This document shows positions 42,451 to 51,767 of a stretch of 64,000 nt of DNA, one piece after another; position 1 is the first letter of the stretch; every line of letters begins with the position of its first letter. The position numbers and the translations under genes are program-made. The DNA is from Bacteroidales bacterium (GTDB lineage Bacteria; Bacteroidota; Bacteroidia; Bacteroidales; UBA932): contig JAFSQE010000017.1 of the NCBI GenBank assembly GCA_017446775.1, forward strand, positions 62,001-126,000, written 5' to 3'. Below the pieces are notes generated by a model, which saw only the letters and a program-made list of their open reading frames with translations, did no database searches and was not told the DNA's origin.

Positions 42451-43362
42451 ATGGGTCAGAAAAAACATAACTGGCTGCTGTATGCCATAATCACCATGGT
42501 GACCTGGGGAGTGTGGATGACCTTCTCGGATCCGACGCTGGGTGACACCTATCTGGGTATTTCAAGGGATTTCCCCTCTGAGATGGTGTATGTCATCTGG
42601 GCCATCTCCATGATTCCCTGTGCACTGTTTGCCCTGTTCAACATCAAATGGAAGCTGGATGTGCGGCCCAAGAGCGTGCTGCTCAGCATGGGGGTCGGCC
42701 TGCTTGGTGCCGGAGGGCAGTTGGTGCTGTTTCTGGCGCTCAAGTATGCCCCTTCTTACCTGGTGATGCCCATGATCTCTGTGGCGCCGATCGTGACGGT
42801 GTTGCTGTCGGCCACCATCCTCAAGGAGAAAGTATCCAAAATGGGTATCATCGGTATAATCCTGGCGTTTGTGGCCATCATCTGCTTTGCCATACCTTCC
42901 GACAAGGAGGGTTCTGTATCGAGCTGGATATGGATTCTGCTGGCTGCAGTCGTGTTTGTCTGCTGGGGTATCCAGGCCTTTGTGATGAAGCTCGCAAACA
43001 ACCATACTCCCGATGCCGAGAGCGTTTTTGTCTATATGGCAATCGCGGCCGTCGTGCTGATTCCGGTGGCCTTTCTGCTCAAGTCTCCGGGCGAACTTGC
43101 CGCCTACGGCTGGGCAGTTCCCACAAAGGTCTTCTTCGTGCAGATTCTTAACGCCGTCGGTGCATTTACGTTGGTATATGCCAACCGTTACGGCAAGGCA
43201 ATGGTTATCGCACCGCTGGCCGACGCCTGCTCTCCGGTAATCTGCTGCCTGCTGTCGATAGTGCTTCTGGCAATCGCCGGCCTGCCCGCAATCCCGTCCG
43301 TGTGGCAGATTTGTGGTATGGCGGCCGCCATCAGCTGCGTATTTATCTTCAGCCGGGAATAG
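42451..43362 (+). CDS. DMT-superfamily (EamA/GRP-like) transporter
   Basis: A 303-residue inner-membrane protein with ten predicted membrane segments in two five-helix halves, each shaped like an EamA domain (LLYAIITMVTWGVW at 9-22 and WIWILLAAVVFVCWGIQAF at about 153-171). The ALKYAPSYLVMPMISVAPIV stretch at about 96-115 is typical of drug/metabolite transporters, several of which carry sugars. Being behind the IDGDFSDW lipoprotein and downstream of an operator-like site shared with the GalNAc regulator, it is a candidate for importing the released sugar, since no other inner-membrane sugar transporter occurs in the locus. A strong terminator follows. Confidence 0.82.
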   Translation: MGQKKHNWLLYAIITMVTWGVWMTFSDPTLGDTYLGISRDFPSEMVYVIWAISMIPCALFALFNIKWKLDVRPKSVLLSMGVGLLGAGGQLVLFLALKYAPSYLVMPMISVAPIVTVLLSATILKEKVSKMGIIGIILAFVAIICFAIPSDKEGSVSSWIWILLAAVVFVCWGIQAFVMKLANNHTPDAESVFVYMAIAAVVLIPVAFLLKSPGELAAYGWAVPTKVFFVQILNAVGAFTLVYANRYGKAMVIAPLADACSPVICCLLSIVLLAIAGLPAIPSVWQICGMAAAISCVFIFSRE

Positions 43363-43377
43363 ACACAGCCACCAACG

Positions 43378-43416
43378 AAAAAACACGACAGAGCCTGATG
43401 GCTCTGTCGTGTTTTT
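43378..43416. terminator. Strong bidirectional intrinsic terminator
   Basis: About 17 bp of perfect stem (AAAACACGACAGAGCC and complement), loop TGAT, A-rich before and T-rich after. It separates the transporter gene from the convergent DUF2795 gene. Confidence 0.92.
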
Positions 43417-43450
43417 CTTTAATCAACTGTATTGCGGTCAGTTAATTGAC

Positions 43451-43672
43451 TTAGTACTCCTCCTCGTTCCAGAAGAAGTCTTCTTTAGTGGGGTAGTCGG
43501 GCCAGATGTCTTCGATAGATTCGTAGACTTCGCCGTCGTCTTCGAGGTCGGAGAGATTCTCAATTACCTCGAGAGGAGCACCGGAACGTGTTGCATAGTC
43601 AATCAGTTCGTCTTTGGTGGCGGGCCAGGGGGCATCCTCCAGTTTGGATGCCAGTTCAAGTGTCCAGTACAT
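43451..43672 (-). CDS. DUF2795 family small acidic protein
   Basis: A 73-residue acidic protein. The segment WPATKDELIDYATRSGAP, with the following LEVIENLSDLEDD, matches the DUF2795 fold, a small helical domain of unknown function that is widespread in Bacteroidales at this length. The acidic C-terminus (YESIEDIW to NEEEY) is typical. It has its own well-formed promoter and no operon partners. No function can be given. Confidence 0.8.
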   Translation of the reverse strand: MYWTLELASKLEDAPWPATKDELIDYATRSGAPLEVIENLSDLEDDGEVYESIEDIWPDYPTKEDFFWNEEEY

Positions 43673-43718
43673 ATTATTTTTAACTGATTAATAATTACTT
43701 CTAGTCTCAAAAGGGCTG

Positions 43719-43747
43719 CAAAGATATAATATATTTTAATATGCAAA
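43719..43747 (-). promoter_or_regulatory. Well-formed promoter of DUF2795 gene
   Basis: Minus strand: -7 TATCTTTG (43726 to 43719) and -33 TTTG (43747 to 43744) with a 17-base AT-rich spacer, the best two-part Bacteroidota promoter seen in the window. The leader is about 40 bases. Confidence 0.75.
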
Positions 43748-43767
43748 TACTTTTTTAAAAATAATTG

Positions 43768-44271
43768 TTACTCGACCGTACGGGCAAGGGCAAACAGATA
43801 GTCAGACAGGCGGTTAACATATCTTAGACACTCGTTGTCGGAGGGTGTTTTAGACTCGATTGCAACTATGCTGCGTTCGCAGCGGCGGCATATTGTACGG
43901 GCCACGTGAATCTCTGCAGAGAGGGCCGGGGGCCCCGGTATCACGAATGCGAATTTGGCAGGCATGGCGGCTGTCATCTGGTCTAATCTGTCTTCCAGGA
44001 ACTCCAGCCAGGTCTCGGTCTGAAGGTCTTTGAGCCATTCGCACACCCCGTCGCACGCAAGGTGGGATGAGACATCCATCAGCTGCTTCTGGATCTCTAA
44101 CAGTTCTTCCTGCATTTTGGCAGCTGTGCAGTGCGCCCTTACCACGCCCAGATAAGATATCAGTTCATCGGCATCGCCATAGGCTTGTACCCGGCTGCTG
44201 CATTTGGCTACGCGGTTGCCGCCGATAAGGCTTGTGGTGCCGTCGTCGCCCTTTTTTGTGTAGATTTTCAT
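43768..44271 (-). CDS. PduO-type cob(I)alamin adenosyltransferase
   Basis: A 167-residue enzyme that transfers adenosyl from ATP to cob(I)alamin. The PduO signature is complete: [16 protein letters not shown] (3-18), then [16 protein letters not shown] (27-42), [11 protein letters not shown] (about 124-134) and [14 protein letters not shown] at the C-terminus. Its start overlaps the stop of the ABC ATPase gene by ATGA (44268-44271), so it is translated from the same message. No cobalamin riboswitch is recognisable upstream. Confidence 0.93.
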   Translation of the reverse strand: MKIYTKKGDDGTTSLIGGNRVAKCSSRVQAYGDADELISYLGVVRAHCTAAKMQEELLEIQKQLMDVSSHLACDGVCEWLKDLQTETWLEFLEDRLDQMTAAMPAKFAFVIPGPPALSAEIHVARTICRRCERSIVAIESKTPSDNECLRYVNRLSDYLFALARTVE

Positions 44272-44954
44272 GTCAGTGTGTCAGAATTAATCTTACCGTC
44301 GCGTATGCAAATAACACGCCGAGCATGCTCTGCAATCTGGGCAGAATGGGTGACAAGTATCACGGTGTTGCCCGCCGCGTTTATTTCATCAAAAAGCGAC
44401 ATTATCTCTTCTGACGTGGCACTGTCAAGATTGCCGGTGGGCTCGTCTGCCAGAATTATCGATGGGTTGGTTACAAGGGCGCGGGCCAGCGCCACCCGTT
44501 GTTTCTGGCCGCCCGAAAGCTCGTTGGGGTAGTGCTCTGTACGGTTGCCAAGGCCAACTCGCTGCAGAGCCTGATTTGCGCGGGAGAGCCGCTGGGCGCG
44601 CGGCACACCGGCATACACCAGTGGCAGGGCGACATTCTCTTCCGCACTGAGGCGCGGCATCAGCGCAAACGACTGGAACACGAACCCCAGCCTTTGGTTG
44701 CGCACCGCCGCCAGGGCTTCGTCGCCAAGGTGGCTGACATCTTCGCCGCAGAGGGTATAACTCCCGCCATCGGGGGTGTCGAGGCATCCCAGGATGTTCA
44801 TCAGGGTGGATTTTCCGCTCCCGGAGGGGCCCATGATGGCCACATATTCGTTTTTATTCACGCTCAGGCTGACCCTGTCGAGAGCCCTGACCTCCACTGT
44901 GCCGACCCGGTAGGTCTTGCGCACATCTTCTATCCGTATAATCTCTTCTTTCAT
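44268..44954 (-). CDS. ABC transporter ATP-binding protein (MacB/LolD-like)
   Basis: A 228-residue ATPase (start at the ATG at 44954; an in-frame opening extends upstream across the promoter). Walker [10 protein letters not shown] (42-50), signature LSGGQKQR, Walker [15 protein letters not shown] and the H-loop histidine in LVTHS are all present. The TGNLDS wording and short length are typical of the MacB/LolD/FtsE group that drives lipoprotein release or efflux. No permease gene adjoins, so the partner is encoded elsewhere; the overlap with the cobalamin adenosyltransferase gene is probably only organisational. Confidence 0.9.
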   Translation of the reverse strand: MKEEIIRIEDVRKTYRVGTVEVRALDRVSLSVNKNEYVAIMGPSGSGKSTLMNILGCLDTPDGGSYTLCGEDVSHLGDEALAAVRNQRLGFVFQSFALMPRLSAEENVALPLVYAGVPRAQRLSRANQALQRVGLGNRTEHYPNELSGGQKQRVALARALVTNPSIILADEPTGNLDSATSEEIMSLFDEINAAGNTVILVTHSAQIAEHARRVICIRDGKINSDTLT

Positions 44955-44962
44955 ACCGGACT

Positions 44963-45012
44963 CAAAGTTAGTGGGATAATTGGGACAAATTGAATCATAA
45001 TGTTTAAATTTG
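44963..45012. promoter_or_regulatory. Divergent promoters for ABC ATPase and folE
   Basis: Minus strand TAACTTTG (44970 to 44963) with a TTTG at 44989 to 44986, ending 8 bases before the ATPase ATG. Plus strand TAAATTTG (45005-45012), 21 bases before the folE ATG. Confidence 0.6.
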
Positions 45013-45033
45013 TGGATTACAAAAACGCAAAAA

Positions 45034-45630
45034 ATGGCATACAGGGCTACAGAGCAGTTTGACGCAGAAATCACCCGGGAACTCGAAAACCATTATTCAG
45101 AAATTTTGCGGCTTCTGGGCGAAAATCCAAAGCGCGAAGGGCTTTTGAAGACCCCAGAGAGGGTGGCAAAGGCGATGCAGTTCTTTACAAAGGGCTATGA
45201 AGAGAGCGGAGAGGAGATACTGCGTCAGGCGATGTTCAAAGAGGAGTACAAGCAGATGGTACTGGTCAAGGATATCGAGTTGTACTCTATGTGCGAACAC
45301 CACATGCTCCCCTTTTACGGTAAGGTCCACGTGGCGTATATCCCCAACGGATACATCACAGGGCTGAGCAAGATCCCGCGGGTGGTGGAGACCTTTGCCC
45401 GCAGGCTGCAGGTGCAGGAGCGGCTCACCGTGCAGATCCGCGACTGTATCCAGGACACCCTGAATCCGCTTGGGGTGGCGGTTGTGATAGAGGCGGCGCA
45501 CATGTGCATGCAGATGCGCGGGGTAAGCAAGCAGCACTCCGTTACCACCACATCGGCCTTTACGGGTGTTTTTTTGAAAGACATGCGCACCCGCAGCGAG
45601 TTTTTGCGTTTGATTGGGCTTGAAGATTAA
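45034..45630 (+). CDS. folE: GTP cyclohydrolase I (FolE)
   Basis: A 198-residue enzyme (ATG at 45034) that converts GTP to dihydroneopterin triphosphate, the first step of folate synthesis. Zinc ligands and substrate residues lie in [11 protein letters not shown] and [31 protein letters not shown] and [11 protein letters not shown] are diagnostic of type IA enzymes. Followed by a trkA-like gene after 28 bases, probably on the same transcript though unrelated in function. Confidence 0.95.
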   Translation: MAYRATEQFDAEITRELENHYSEILRLLGENPKREGLLKTPERVAKAMQFFTKGYEESGEEILRQAMFKEEYKQMVLVKDIELYSMCEHHMLPFYGKVHVAYIPNGYITGLSKIPRVVETFARRLQVQERLTVQIRDCIQDTLNPLGVAVVIEAAHMCMQMRGVSKQHSVTTTSAFTGVFLKDMRTRSEFLRLIGLED

Positions 45631-45658
45631 CACGTACGATAAAGAATACGCACGAGCT

Positions 45659-47008
45659 ATGAAGATAATCATCTCAGGTGCCGGAGAGGTCGGCTGCCAT
45701 CTGGCAAAACTGCTGGGCGATGACAACCATGACATCACCATGATAGACAACAGCGCAGAGCGCCTTACCAAGGCCTCGGAGATGGCCGACATTATGACAG
45801 TGTGCGGCAATCCCACCTCTATCAGTGTGCTGCAGGCGGCTAAGATAGACAAAACCGACCTGTTTGTCGCGGTGTTCCCCGACCGCGACCAGCATGTCAA
45901 CATAGTCTCTGCGTTGCTGGCCAAGGAACTGGGTGCCAAGAAGGTCACGGCGCGTATCAATACCGCGGAATATCTCTCTTACGACAACAAGACGCTGTTT
46001 ACCCAGCTCGGAATAGACCTGCTCTTCTACCCGGAGATGATGGCGGCCTATGAGATTGCCGATATCGTGCGTGAATCGGGCATGACAGAGTTCGTGCAGT
46101 TTGGCCACGGCAAGCTGCTGTTGGTAGAATTCAAGCTGGAGGAGGATTCGCCGCTGATTGGGCGCGAGATATCGGACTTCGTATATCCGATAGAGCAGCT
46201 GCCATTCCGTATCGTGGCGATTTCCAGGGGAGAAGGGACGCTGATTCCCCAGCGCGAGACCAAGATGCGTCTGGGCGATCTGGTGTATGTTATGGCGCTG
46301 CGCGACACTGTGGCAGAGGCGCTCAAGGAGGCCGGGAAGCGTGAGAAAGAGGTGCGTAACGTATTTATCCTGGGCGGCGGACCGCTGGGCGAGATGCTGG
46401 CTGCCAAGCTTGAGAAGACAATCCCTTCCATAAAGATTATCGAGAAAGACCGCCGCCGCTGCGAAGAGCTTTCCCAGATACTGGAAAAGACGATGGTGAT
46501 TAACGGCGACTGGCGCAACACCGACTGGCTTTACGAAGAGGAGATTAACCGCTGCGATGTGTTTGTGGCTGCTACAGAGGATTCCGAGACCAACATCATG
46601 ACCTGTGCTGCGGCAAAGAAGATGGGTGTACCCAAAACCATTGCGGAGGTAGAGAATATAGAATACATAAAGCTGGCAGAGGGGATGGGCGTGGATGCTG
46701 TAATCAACAAGAAGATACTCTCTGCAAGCCGTATATTCCGCTTTACACTAACAGACAAGATTCGTTCAATAAAATACCTTAGCGAGAGCGACGCGATTGC
46801 GCTGGAGTATATCGTACATCCCGGCAGTCCAGTCACCAAAGCCAAGGTTAAAGAGCTCAATATCCCCTCCGATGCCATTATTGGCGGGGTGATTCGCGGC
46901 AGTGAGGCCTTTATCGCCTACGGAGATACCCAGATCGGCGCATACGACCATGTGATAGTGTTCACGCTGCCATCGTCGCTCAAGTCGATAGACAAGCTGT
47001 TTATGTAG
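45659..47008 (+). CDS. trkA: Trk potassium-uptake regulatory protein TrkA
   Basis: A 449-residue cytosolic protein (ATG at 45659) with two RCK units, each a Rossmann NAD-binding domain (IISGAGEVGCHLAKLL near residue 4, FILGGGPLGEMLAAKL near residue 233) and a TrkA-C domain (about 140-222 and 365-445). It gates the TrkH potassium channel in response to nucleotides. TrkH is often adjacent in other genomes but here the next gene is on the other strand 1 base away, so the channel subunit must be elsewhere. Confidence 0.93.
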   Translation: MKIIISGAGEVGCHLAKLLGDDNHDITMIDNSAERLTKASEMADIMTVCGNPTSISVLQAAKIDKTDLFVAVFPDRDQHVNIVSALLAKELGAKKVTARINTAEYLSYDNKTLFTQLGIDLLFYPEMMAAYEIADIVRESGMTEFVQFGHGKLLLVEFKLEEDSPLIGREISDFVYPIEQLPFRIVAISRGEGTLIPQRETKMRLGDLVYVMALRDTVAEALKEAGKREKEVRNVFILGGGPLGEMLAAKLEKTIPSIKIIEKDRRRCEELSQILEKTMVINGDWRNTDWLYEEEINRCDVFVAATEDSETNIMTCAAAKKMGVPKTIAEVENIEYIKLAEGMGVDAVINKKILSASRIFRFTLTDKIRSIKYLSESDAIALEYIVHPGSPVTKAKVKELNIPSDAIIGGVIRGSEAFIAYGDTQIGAYDHVIVFTLPSSLKSIDKLFM

Positions 47009-47009
47009 T

Positions 47010-47396
47010 CTATAGCCCCTGGGCTATCTTTTTCATATACTCATAAAGGGTTATCCCAAACATCTGCTTCAGGTATCGGTTGAGCGACTTGGCATCGTTG
47101 AAACCGCATATCTCTGCAATTTCAGCACAGGAACAGTCGCTGTACCGGGGTGCGTTCTCAATGAAATACCGCAACCTGAATTTTGACAGGTACTCCTGGA
47201 ACCCGAATCCGCGGGAGCGGAGGGCGTCCCAGAGATAGGTGCGGTTGGTGCCGATTGCCTTTGCCACATCGTTGCACTTGAGGCCGGTGTCCAGATATAA
47301 CCTGTCTGCAAGAATGGTGTCTGTGGCCCGGCGCAGAATCTCTGTATTTGAGAGACGTACCCGGCCAGCCCTCCTGCGTTTGAAGAGCAGAGACAT
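47010..47396 (-). CDS. Small AraC-type helix-turn-helix protein
   Basis: A 128-residue protein (ATG at 47396, 5 bases after the stop of the upstream gene) that is little more than an AraC DNA-binding domain: first HTH DVAKAIGTNRTYLWDALRSRG and second HTH with EIAEICGFNDAKSLNRYLKQMFG, ending in the usual GITLYEYMKK. It has no sensor domain. With the membrane-anchored AraC protein encoded just before, it forms an apparent two-gene regulatory unit; targets are unknown. Confidence 0.82.
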   Translation of the reverse strand: MSLLFKRRRAGRVRLSNTEILRRATDTILADRLYLDTGLKCNDVAKAIGTNRTYLWDALRSRGFGFQEYLSKFRLRYFIENAPRYSDCSCAEIAEICGFNDAKSLNRYLKQMFGITLYEYMKKIAQGL

Positions 47397-47401
47397 GGAT
47401 T

Positions 47402-47944
47402 CTAGTGGCTGGCAACCCGCTTGCAATACTCTGCCGGGGTGAATCCGGTAAAGCGGGAGAAGGAGGATATAAATGTGCTCACAGAGTTGAATCCGGCGCC
47501 TTTGCGCAGATCTTCCATGCTCAGTTTGTTATCGTTTGTGAACAAATCTACCGCCTCTTTTACCCTGTAGGAATTAAGCAGCTGCCGGAAGTTCATTCCA
47601 AAGCGGCCGTTAATCATTTTGGAAAGCGTGGTCTTGTTGGTGCCAAGGCTGTTGGCAATGGTGTCTATAGAGACATCCTGGGCCAGATATGGCTTCTGCT
47701 CTGCCATATATGCCTTGAAGCGCTCCATCAGTTCTGCCGCCTTCCTCTCTGCGACATTATATAGCTCAGCTTCCTCTTCCAACACCGGCACCCCGCTCCC
47801 GGGGCCGCCGTCATCCGGAACAGGATATCTGAAGGTTGAAACATTGTGTGAAAGCCGGCGGCTTAGCATTAAGCCAAAAAGGCAAGCGGCCACGGTGAGC
47901 GTTGCGGCCGAGACAACCAGTAGGATAACTGCAAAAGTGTCCAT
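47402..47944 (-). CDS. Membrane-anchored AraC-type helix-turn-helix protein
   Basis: A 180-residue protein with one N-terminal membrane segment (about 5-27, FAVILLVVSAATLTVAACLF), a short linker and a C-terminal AraC domain (about 75-178): SIDTIANSLGTNKTTLSKMING and the second HTH GAGFNSVSTFISSFSRFTG with FTPAEYCKR. The design recalls the end of the larger AraC-type regulators with periplasmic or membrane sensors, reduced here to an anchor. Same direction and 5 bases from the second small AraC protein. Confidence 0.82.
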   Translation of the reverse strand: MDTFAVILLVVSAATLTVAACLFGLMLSRRLSHNVSTFRYPVPDDGGPGSGVPVLEEEAELYNVAERKAAELMERFKAYMAEQKPYLAQDVSIDTIANSLGTNKTTLSKMINGRFGMNFRQLLNSYRVKEAVDLFTNDNKLSMEDLRKGAGFNSVSTFISSFSRFTGFTPAEYCKRVASH

Positions 47945-47991
47945 AGTTTAAACAGATTACAGATGCTAAATTATTGAGTTAAAATAAAATG

Positions 47992-48030
47992 ACAATGCCC
48001 CGCCGAAGCTCTGCGGGGCATTGTTTCTAT
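47992..48030. terminator. Intrinsic terminator downstream of yitT
   Basis: 12-bp perfect stem ACAATGCCCCGC (47992-48003) with its complement at 48013-48024, loop CGAAGCTCT, T-rich on the right and A-rich on the left. It closes the leuS-yitT transcript on the minus strand. Confidence 0.88.
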
Positions 48031-48051
48031 TTTTAAAAACGGAATTTACGT

Positions 48052-48963
48052 TTACGATTTCTTCATAGGCTCGAAACCTTTGCCGTAGACTTCCGTAACG
48101 TTCCCGATGGATACAAACGCATCGGGATCAACATCCTTAATCAATTTGAGAATTTTGCTGGTTTCTGTACGTTTTACTATTACCACAACCAGTTTCCCGG
48201 TGTGTTTTGAGTAACCGCCCTGGCTGTCCAGCAGGGTGACACCACGGTGTATCTCGTTGCAGATACGGTCTGTGAGCACCTCGTAGTGTTCTGTGAATAC
48301 AAACAGCTGCACCGACTGGCGGCGGCCGTTGAGCATCATATCCAGGGTGTAGTTGGTAACGCCGGTGAGCACGTAGCCGTACAGCAGTACCAACAGTTTG
48401 TCGCTAACCGAGGCCCCGTTCGGAATCAGCATTGCCGACCCGATGATGAGAAAATCGAGCACCAGCATCACCACGCCGGGCGAGACGCGGTAGAATTTGG
48501 TTACGATGAGCGCGATTATGTCGGTGCCGCCAGTGCTGCCGCCCTGCGCAAAGGTGATAGCGATTCCGAATCCAATCATGGCTCCGGCGAATATCACGCA
48601 CATCAGCTTGCCATTCTCTGATGTAAAGCTCTGTATGAACTCCTGCGGCATAAGGCCGGGGAGAACCCTGAGGAATATGGTGACGGCTATCAGGGCGTAA
48701 ATGGTCTTGGCGCCGAAGCCTGTGCCCAGAACCTTGCTGGCAATAACTACCAGGATGGCGTTGATGATGATGTAGGAATAGGCGATATTGAACCCGGTAC
48801 TATACTGGATGACAGATGACAGACCGGTGATTCCGCCGCCCACAAGGTTGTTTGGCAGCAGGAACAGCGACCATACCGTGGTGTACATCAGCAGCCCAAG
48901 GGTTATCAGCAGATACTCCTTTACCGTTACCAGGATCCTGGATATAGTAAGTTTGCGTGCCAT
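48052..48963 (-). CDS. YitT family membrane protein with DUF2179 domain
   Basis: A 303-residue protein with about six membrane segments (15-220) including the family motif LVGGGITGLSSVIQYSTG (about 41-58) and FAQGGSTGGTDIIA (about 138-151), then a soluble C-terminal DUF2179 domain (about 225-297). YitT proteins are widespread and of unknown transport role. The gene starts 3 bases after the leuS stop and is ended by an intrinsic terminator, so it shares the leuS transcript. Confidence 0.9.
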   Translation of the reverse strand: MARKLTISRILVTVKEYLLITLGLLMYTTVWSLFLLPNNLVGGGITGLSSVIQYSTGFNIAYSYIIINAILVVIASKVLGTGFGAKTIYALIAVTIFLRVLPGLMPQEFIQSFTSENGKLMCVIFAGAMIGFGIAITFAQGGSTGGTDIIALIVTKFYRVSPGVVMLVLDFLIIGSAMLIPNGASVSDKLLVLLYGYVLTGVTNYTLDMMLNGRRQSVQLFVFTEHYEVLTDRICNEIHRGVTLLDSQGGYSKHTGKLVVVIVKRTETSKILKLIKDVDPDAFVSIGNVTEVYGKGFEPMKKS

Positions 48964-48966
48964 CGG

Positions 48967-51729
48967 TTAGCAGACTACATTGATAATCTTGCCCGGAACC
49001 ACCACCACCTTGCGGATCTGTCCACCCGGCAGGTACTTTGCGGTGCGTTCGTCACCCCTCACTGCCGATTCTACCTCGGCGGCGGGCATATCCTTTGGCA
49101 GGGCAATCTTGAACCGCATCTTGCCGTTGAAGGATACCGGATATTCGAACGATGCCTCTATGGTATACTCCTCGTGGTATTCGGGGAAAGAGGCGAAGCT
49201 GATACTCTGGCTGTGGCCCATCTGGCTCCATAGCTCCTCTGCGATATGGGGTGCGAAGGGGGATATCAGAATGGCCAGCGGCTCCAGTATCGCCCGCTTG
49301 TTGCACTTCAAATCGGAAAGTTCGCCCACGGCAATCATAAACGCACTTACCGATGTGTTGTATGAGAAGTGCTCGATATCCCACTGGACCTTGCCGATAA
49401 GGCGGTGCAGGCTTTTGAGCTCTGCCGCGGTGGGGGCATCTTCGCTCACGTTGCAGCCACCATCGCCGCAATACAGCCGCCAGAACCTGCGCAGGAAGCG
49501 GTGCACGCCGTCGATGCCCTGTGTATCCCACGGCTTGCTCTGCTCTATGGGCCCCAGGAACATCTCGTAGAGGCGGAGAGTGTCGGCGCCGTAGCGTTCG
49601 CAAATCAAATCGGGATTTACCACATTGAACATAGATTTGCTCATCTTCTCTACCGCATATCCGCAGACATATTCTCCGTTCTCCAGTATGAATTCGGCAT
49701 CGGCATACTCCGGCCGCCATGCCTTGAAGGCTTCGCAATCGAGGCGGTCGTTACGCACCAGGCTGATGTCGACGTGTATCTCAGTGGTTTCGTACTGATC
49801 TTTGAGCCCCAGGGAGACAAAGGTGTTGGTGCCCACTATCCTGTATACGAAATTGGAGCGGCCCTGTATCATGCCCTGGTTTATGAGCTTCTTGAAGGGT
49901 TCCTTTTCGCATACGTAACCGATATCGTAGAGGAACTTGTTCCAGAAGCGGGAGTAAATCAAATGGCCGGTGGCATGCTCTGTGCCGCCGACATACAGAT
50001 CTACATTGCGCCAGTATTCGTCGGCCTCGCGGCTCACAAGCGCCTCGCTGTTGCGGGGATCCATGTAGCGCAGGTAGTATGCACTGCTGCCGGCAAAGCC
50101 CGGCATTGTGCTCTTCTCCAGAGGGTATCCGTCGTATGTCCAGTTCTGGGCCCTTGCAAGGGGTGGTTCCCCAGTCTCTGTGGGGAGATACTTGTCTACA
50201 GAAGGGAGCTGCAGCGGCAGTTCGCTCTCCGGAACCGGGGTGGCGATATCATCTTTATAATAGATGGGGAAGGGTTCGCCCCAGTAGCGCTGGCGCGAGA
50301 AGATGGCGTCGCGCAAACGGTAGTTTATCTTGCGGCGGCCGATGCCCTTCTCCTCTACGTAATCTATTGCTGCGGGAATGGCCTCCTTGACACTCATTCC
50401 GTTCAGGAACCCGGAGTTGCACATGATACCCTCTTTGGCATCAAAACTCTCCTGCGATACGTCGCAACCCTCGATAAGCGGGATGATGGGCAGGTTGAAC
50501 TGCTTAGCAAAGGCGTAGTCACGGCTGTCGTGTGCCGGAACCGCCATTATGGCGCCGGTGCCGTAGCCCGCAAGCACATACTCGGAAATCCAGACCGGCA
50601 CCTTGTCGCCGGTGAGGGGGTTGAGGGCATACGAGCCGGAGAACACGCCGGTAACCTTGCGGGTTTCTGCTATGCGCTCCCGCTCTGTTTTCTTGCGAAC
50701 CGCTGCCTGGTATGCCTCTACGGCTGCCTTTTGCTCTGCTGTCGTGAGCTTCTCTACCCACTCGCTTTCGGGGGCGAGTACCATAAAGGTTACGCCAAAT
50801 ATAGTGTCGGCACGGGTGGTGAATATGGTCATGTCATACTCTTCGCTGCCGTTGGATACCTTGAACACCATCTCGGCACCCTGGCTGCGGCCTATCCAGT
50901 TGCGCTGCATCTCCTTGAGCGAATCGGTCCAGTCCAGATCTTCCAGTTCGTCCAGCAGGCGGCCGGCGTATGCCGACACGCGCAGCTGCCACTGGCGCAT
51001 CTTGCGCTGCTCTACCGGGTATCCGCCGCGGATGGAGAGACCCTCCTTGACTTCGTCGTTGGCCAGCACGGTGCCAAGCTGCTGACACCAGTTCACGCTG
51101 GTTTCGCCAAGGTAGGCGATACGGTATTGCATAAGGATATCCTGCCTCTGCTTGTAGCTGAATGCCTTCCACTGCTCTGCTGTGAATGGCTCCACAGCCC
51201 CGCAGGCCGCATTTACGGCAGCACTGCCGCCCTGTTCAAACTTTGCCTCCAGGGTCTCGATGGGGAGCGCCTTGCCGGCATCGTTGTCGTAGTAGTGGCC
51301 AAACATTTTCAGAAATGCCCACTGGGTCCACTTGTAGTAATCGGGGTCGCAGGTGCGCACCTCGCGGCTCCAGTCAAAAGAGAAGCCGATCTTGTCCATC
51401 TGGCTGCGGTAGCGGGCAATGTTGGCCTCTGTGGTCTTTGCCGGATGCTGCCCTGTCTGGATGGCATATTGCTCTGCAGGGAGGCCAAAGGCATCGTAAC
51501 CCATGGGGTGCAGCACGTTAAAACCGCGCAGCCTCTTGTAGCGGGTGTAGATGTCGCTGGCTATGTATCCGAGGGGATGCCCCACGTGAAGTCCCGCACC
51601 GCTGGGGTAGGGGAACATGTCAAGCACGTAATATTTGGGTTTGGAAGGATCTGTCTTGACCTCGAAGGTCTTGTTATCGGCCCAATACTGCTGCCACTTT
51701 TTCTCGATTTCTACAAAATTGTAATCCAT
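48967..51729 (-). CDS. leuS: Leucyl-tRNA synthetase
   Basis: A 920-residue class I synthetase (ATG at 51729, giving [13 protein letters not shown]; an open frame extends upstream across the promoter). The HIGH-type motif is HVGHPLGY inside [17 protein letters not shown], the KMSKS motif is complete (EKMSKSMFN), and the editing domain lies about 240-430. Length fits Bacteroidota LeuRS. Its promoter overlaps a 10-bp inverted repeat that reaches the start codon. Confidence 0.97.
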   Translation of the reverse strand: MDYNFVEIEKKWQQYWADNKTFEVKTDPSKPKYYVLDMFPYPSGAGLHVGHPLGYIASDIYTRYKRLRGFNVLHPMGYDAFGLPAEQYAIQTGQHPAKTTEANIARYRSQMDKIGFSFDWSREVRTCDPDYYKWTQWAFLKMFGHYYDNDAGKALPIETLEAKFEQGGSAAVNAACGAVEPFTAEQWKAFSYKQRQDILMQYRIAYLGETSVNWCQQLGTVLANDEVKEGLSIRGGYPVEQRKMRQWQLRVSAYAGRLLDELEDLDWTDSLKEMQRNWIGRSQGAEMVFKVSNGSEEYDMTIFTTRADTIFGVTFMVLAPESEWVEKLTTAEQKAAVEAYQAAVRKKTERERIAETRKVTGVFSGSYALNPLTGDKVPVWISEYVLAGYGTGAIMAVPAHDSRDYAFAKQFNLPIIPLIEGCDVSQESFDAKEGIMCNSGFLNGMSVKEAIPAAIDYVEEKGIGRRKINYRLRDAIFSRQRYWGEPFPIYYKDDIATPVPESELPLQLPSVDKYLPTETGEPPLARAQNWTYDGYPLEKSTMPGFAGSSAYYLRYMDPRNSEALVSREADEYWRNVDLYVGGTEHATGHLIYSRFWNKFLYDIGYVCEKEPFKKLINQGMIQGRSNFVYRIVGTNTFVSLGLKDQYETTEIHVDISLVRNDRLDCEAFKAWRPEYADAEFILENGEYVCGYAVEKMSKSMFNVVNPDLICERYGADTLRLYEMFLGPIEQSKPWDTQGIDGVHRFLRRFWRLYCGDGGCNVSEDAPTAAELKSLHRLIGKVQWDIEHFSYNTSVSAFMIAVGELSDLKCNKRAILEPLAILISPFAPHIAEELWSQMGHSQSISFASFPEYHEEYTIEASFEYPVSFNGKMRFKIALPKDMPAAEVESAVRGDERTAKYLPGGQIRKVVVVPGKIINVVC

Positions 51730-51761
51730 TTGCAACCATTTTTCAAGTGGTTGCAAATATA
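51729..51761 (-). promoter_or_regulatory. leuS promoter overlapping an inverted repeat
   Basis: Perfect 10-bp inverted repeat TTTGCAACCA (51729-51738) and TGGTTGCAAA (51748-51757) with a 9-base spacer. The -7 box TATATTTG (minus strand, 51761 to 51754) overlaps the distal arm, and the proximal arm ends at the A of the leuS ATG. This may be a repressor operator or a leader structure hiding the start. Confidence 0.6.
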
Positions 51762-51767
51762 GGTAAA

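Noticed and set aside
43680..43767. Cobalamin riboswitch for the adenosyltransferase gene
   Set aside because: The gene is translated from the ABC ATPase transcript and no conserved B12-box-like sequence was recognised in any upstream gap.
51729..51757. Intrinsic terminator after the M28 gene
   Set aside because: The inverted repeat is AT-balanced with a 9-base spacer, overlaps the leuS -7 box and is not followed by a T-tract on the minus strand.
49369..51762. A 797-codon open frame on the plus strand opposite leuS
   Set aside because: It is fully antisense to a clear leucyl-tRNA synthetase and has no recognisable domains; long antisense frames arise from the codon bias of this GC-rich genome.
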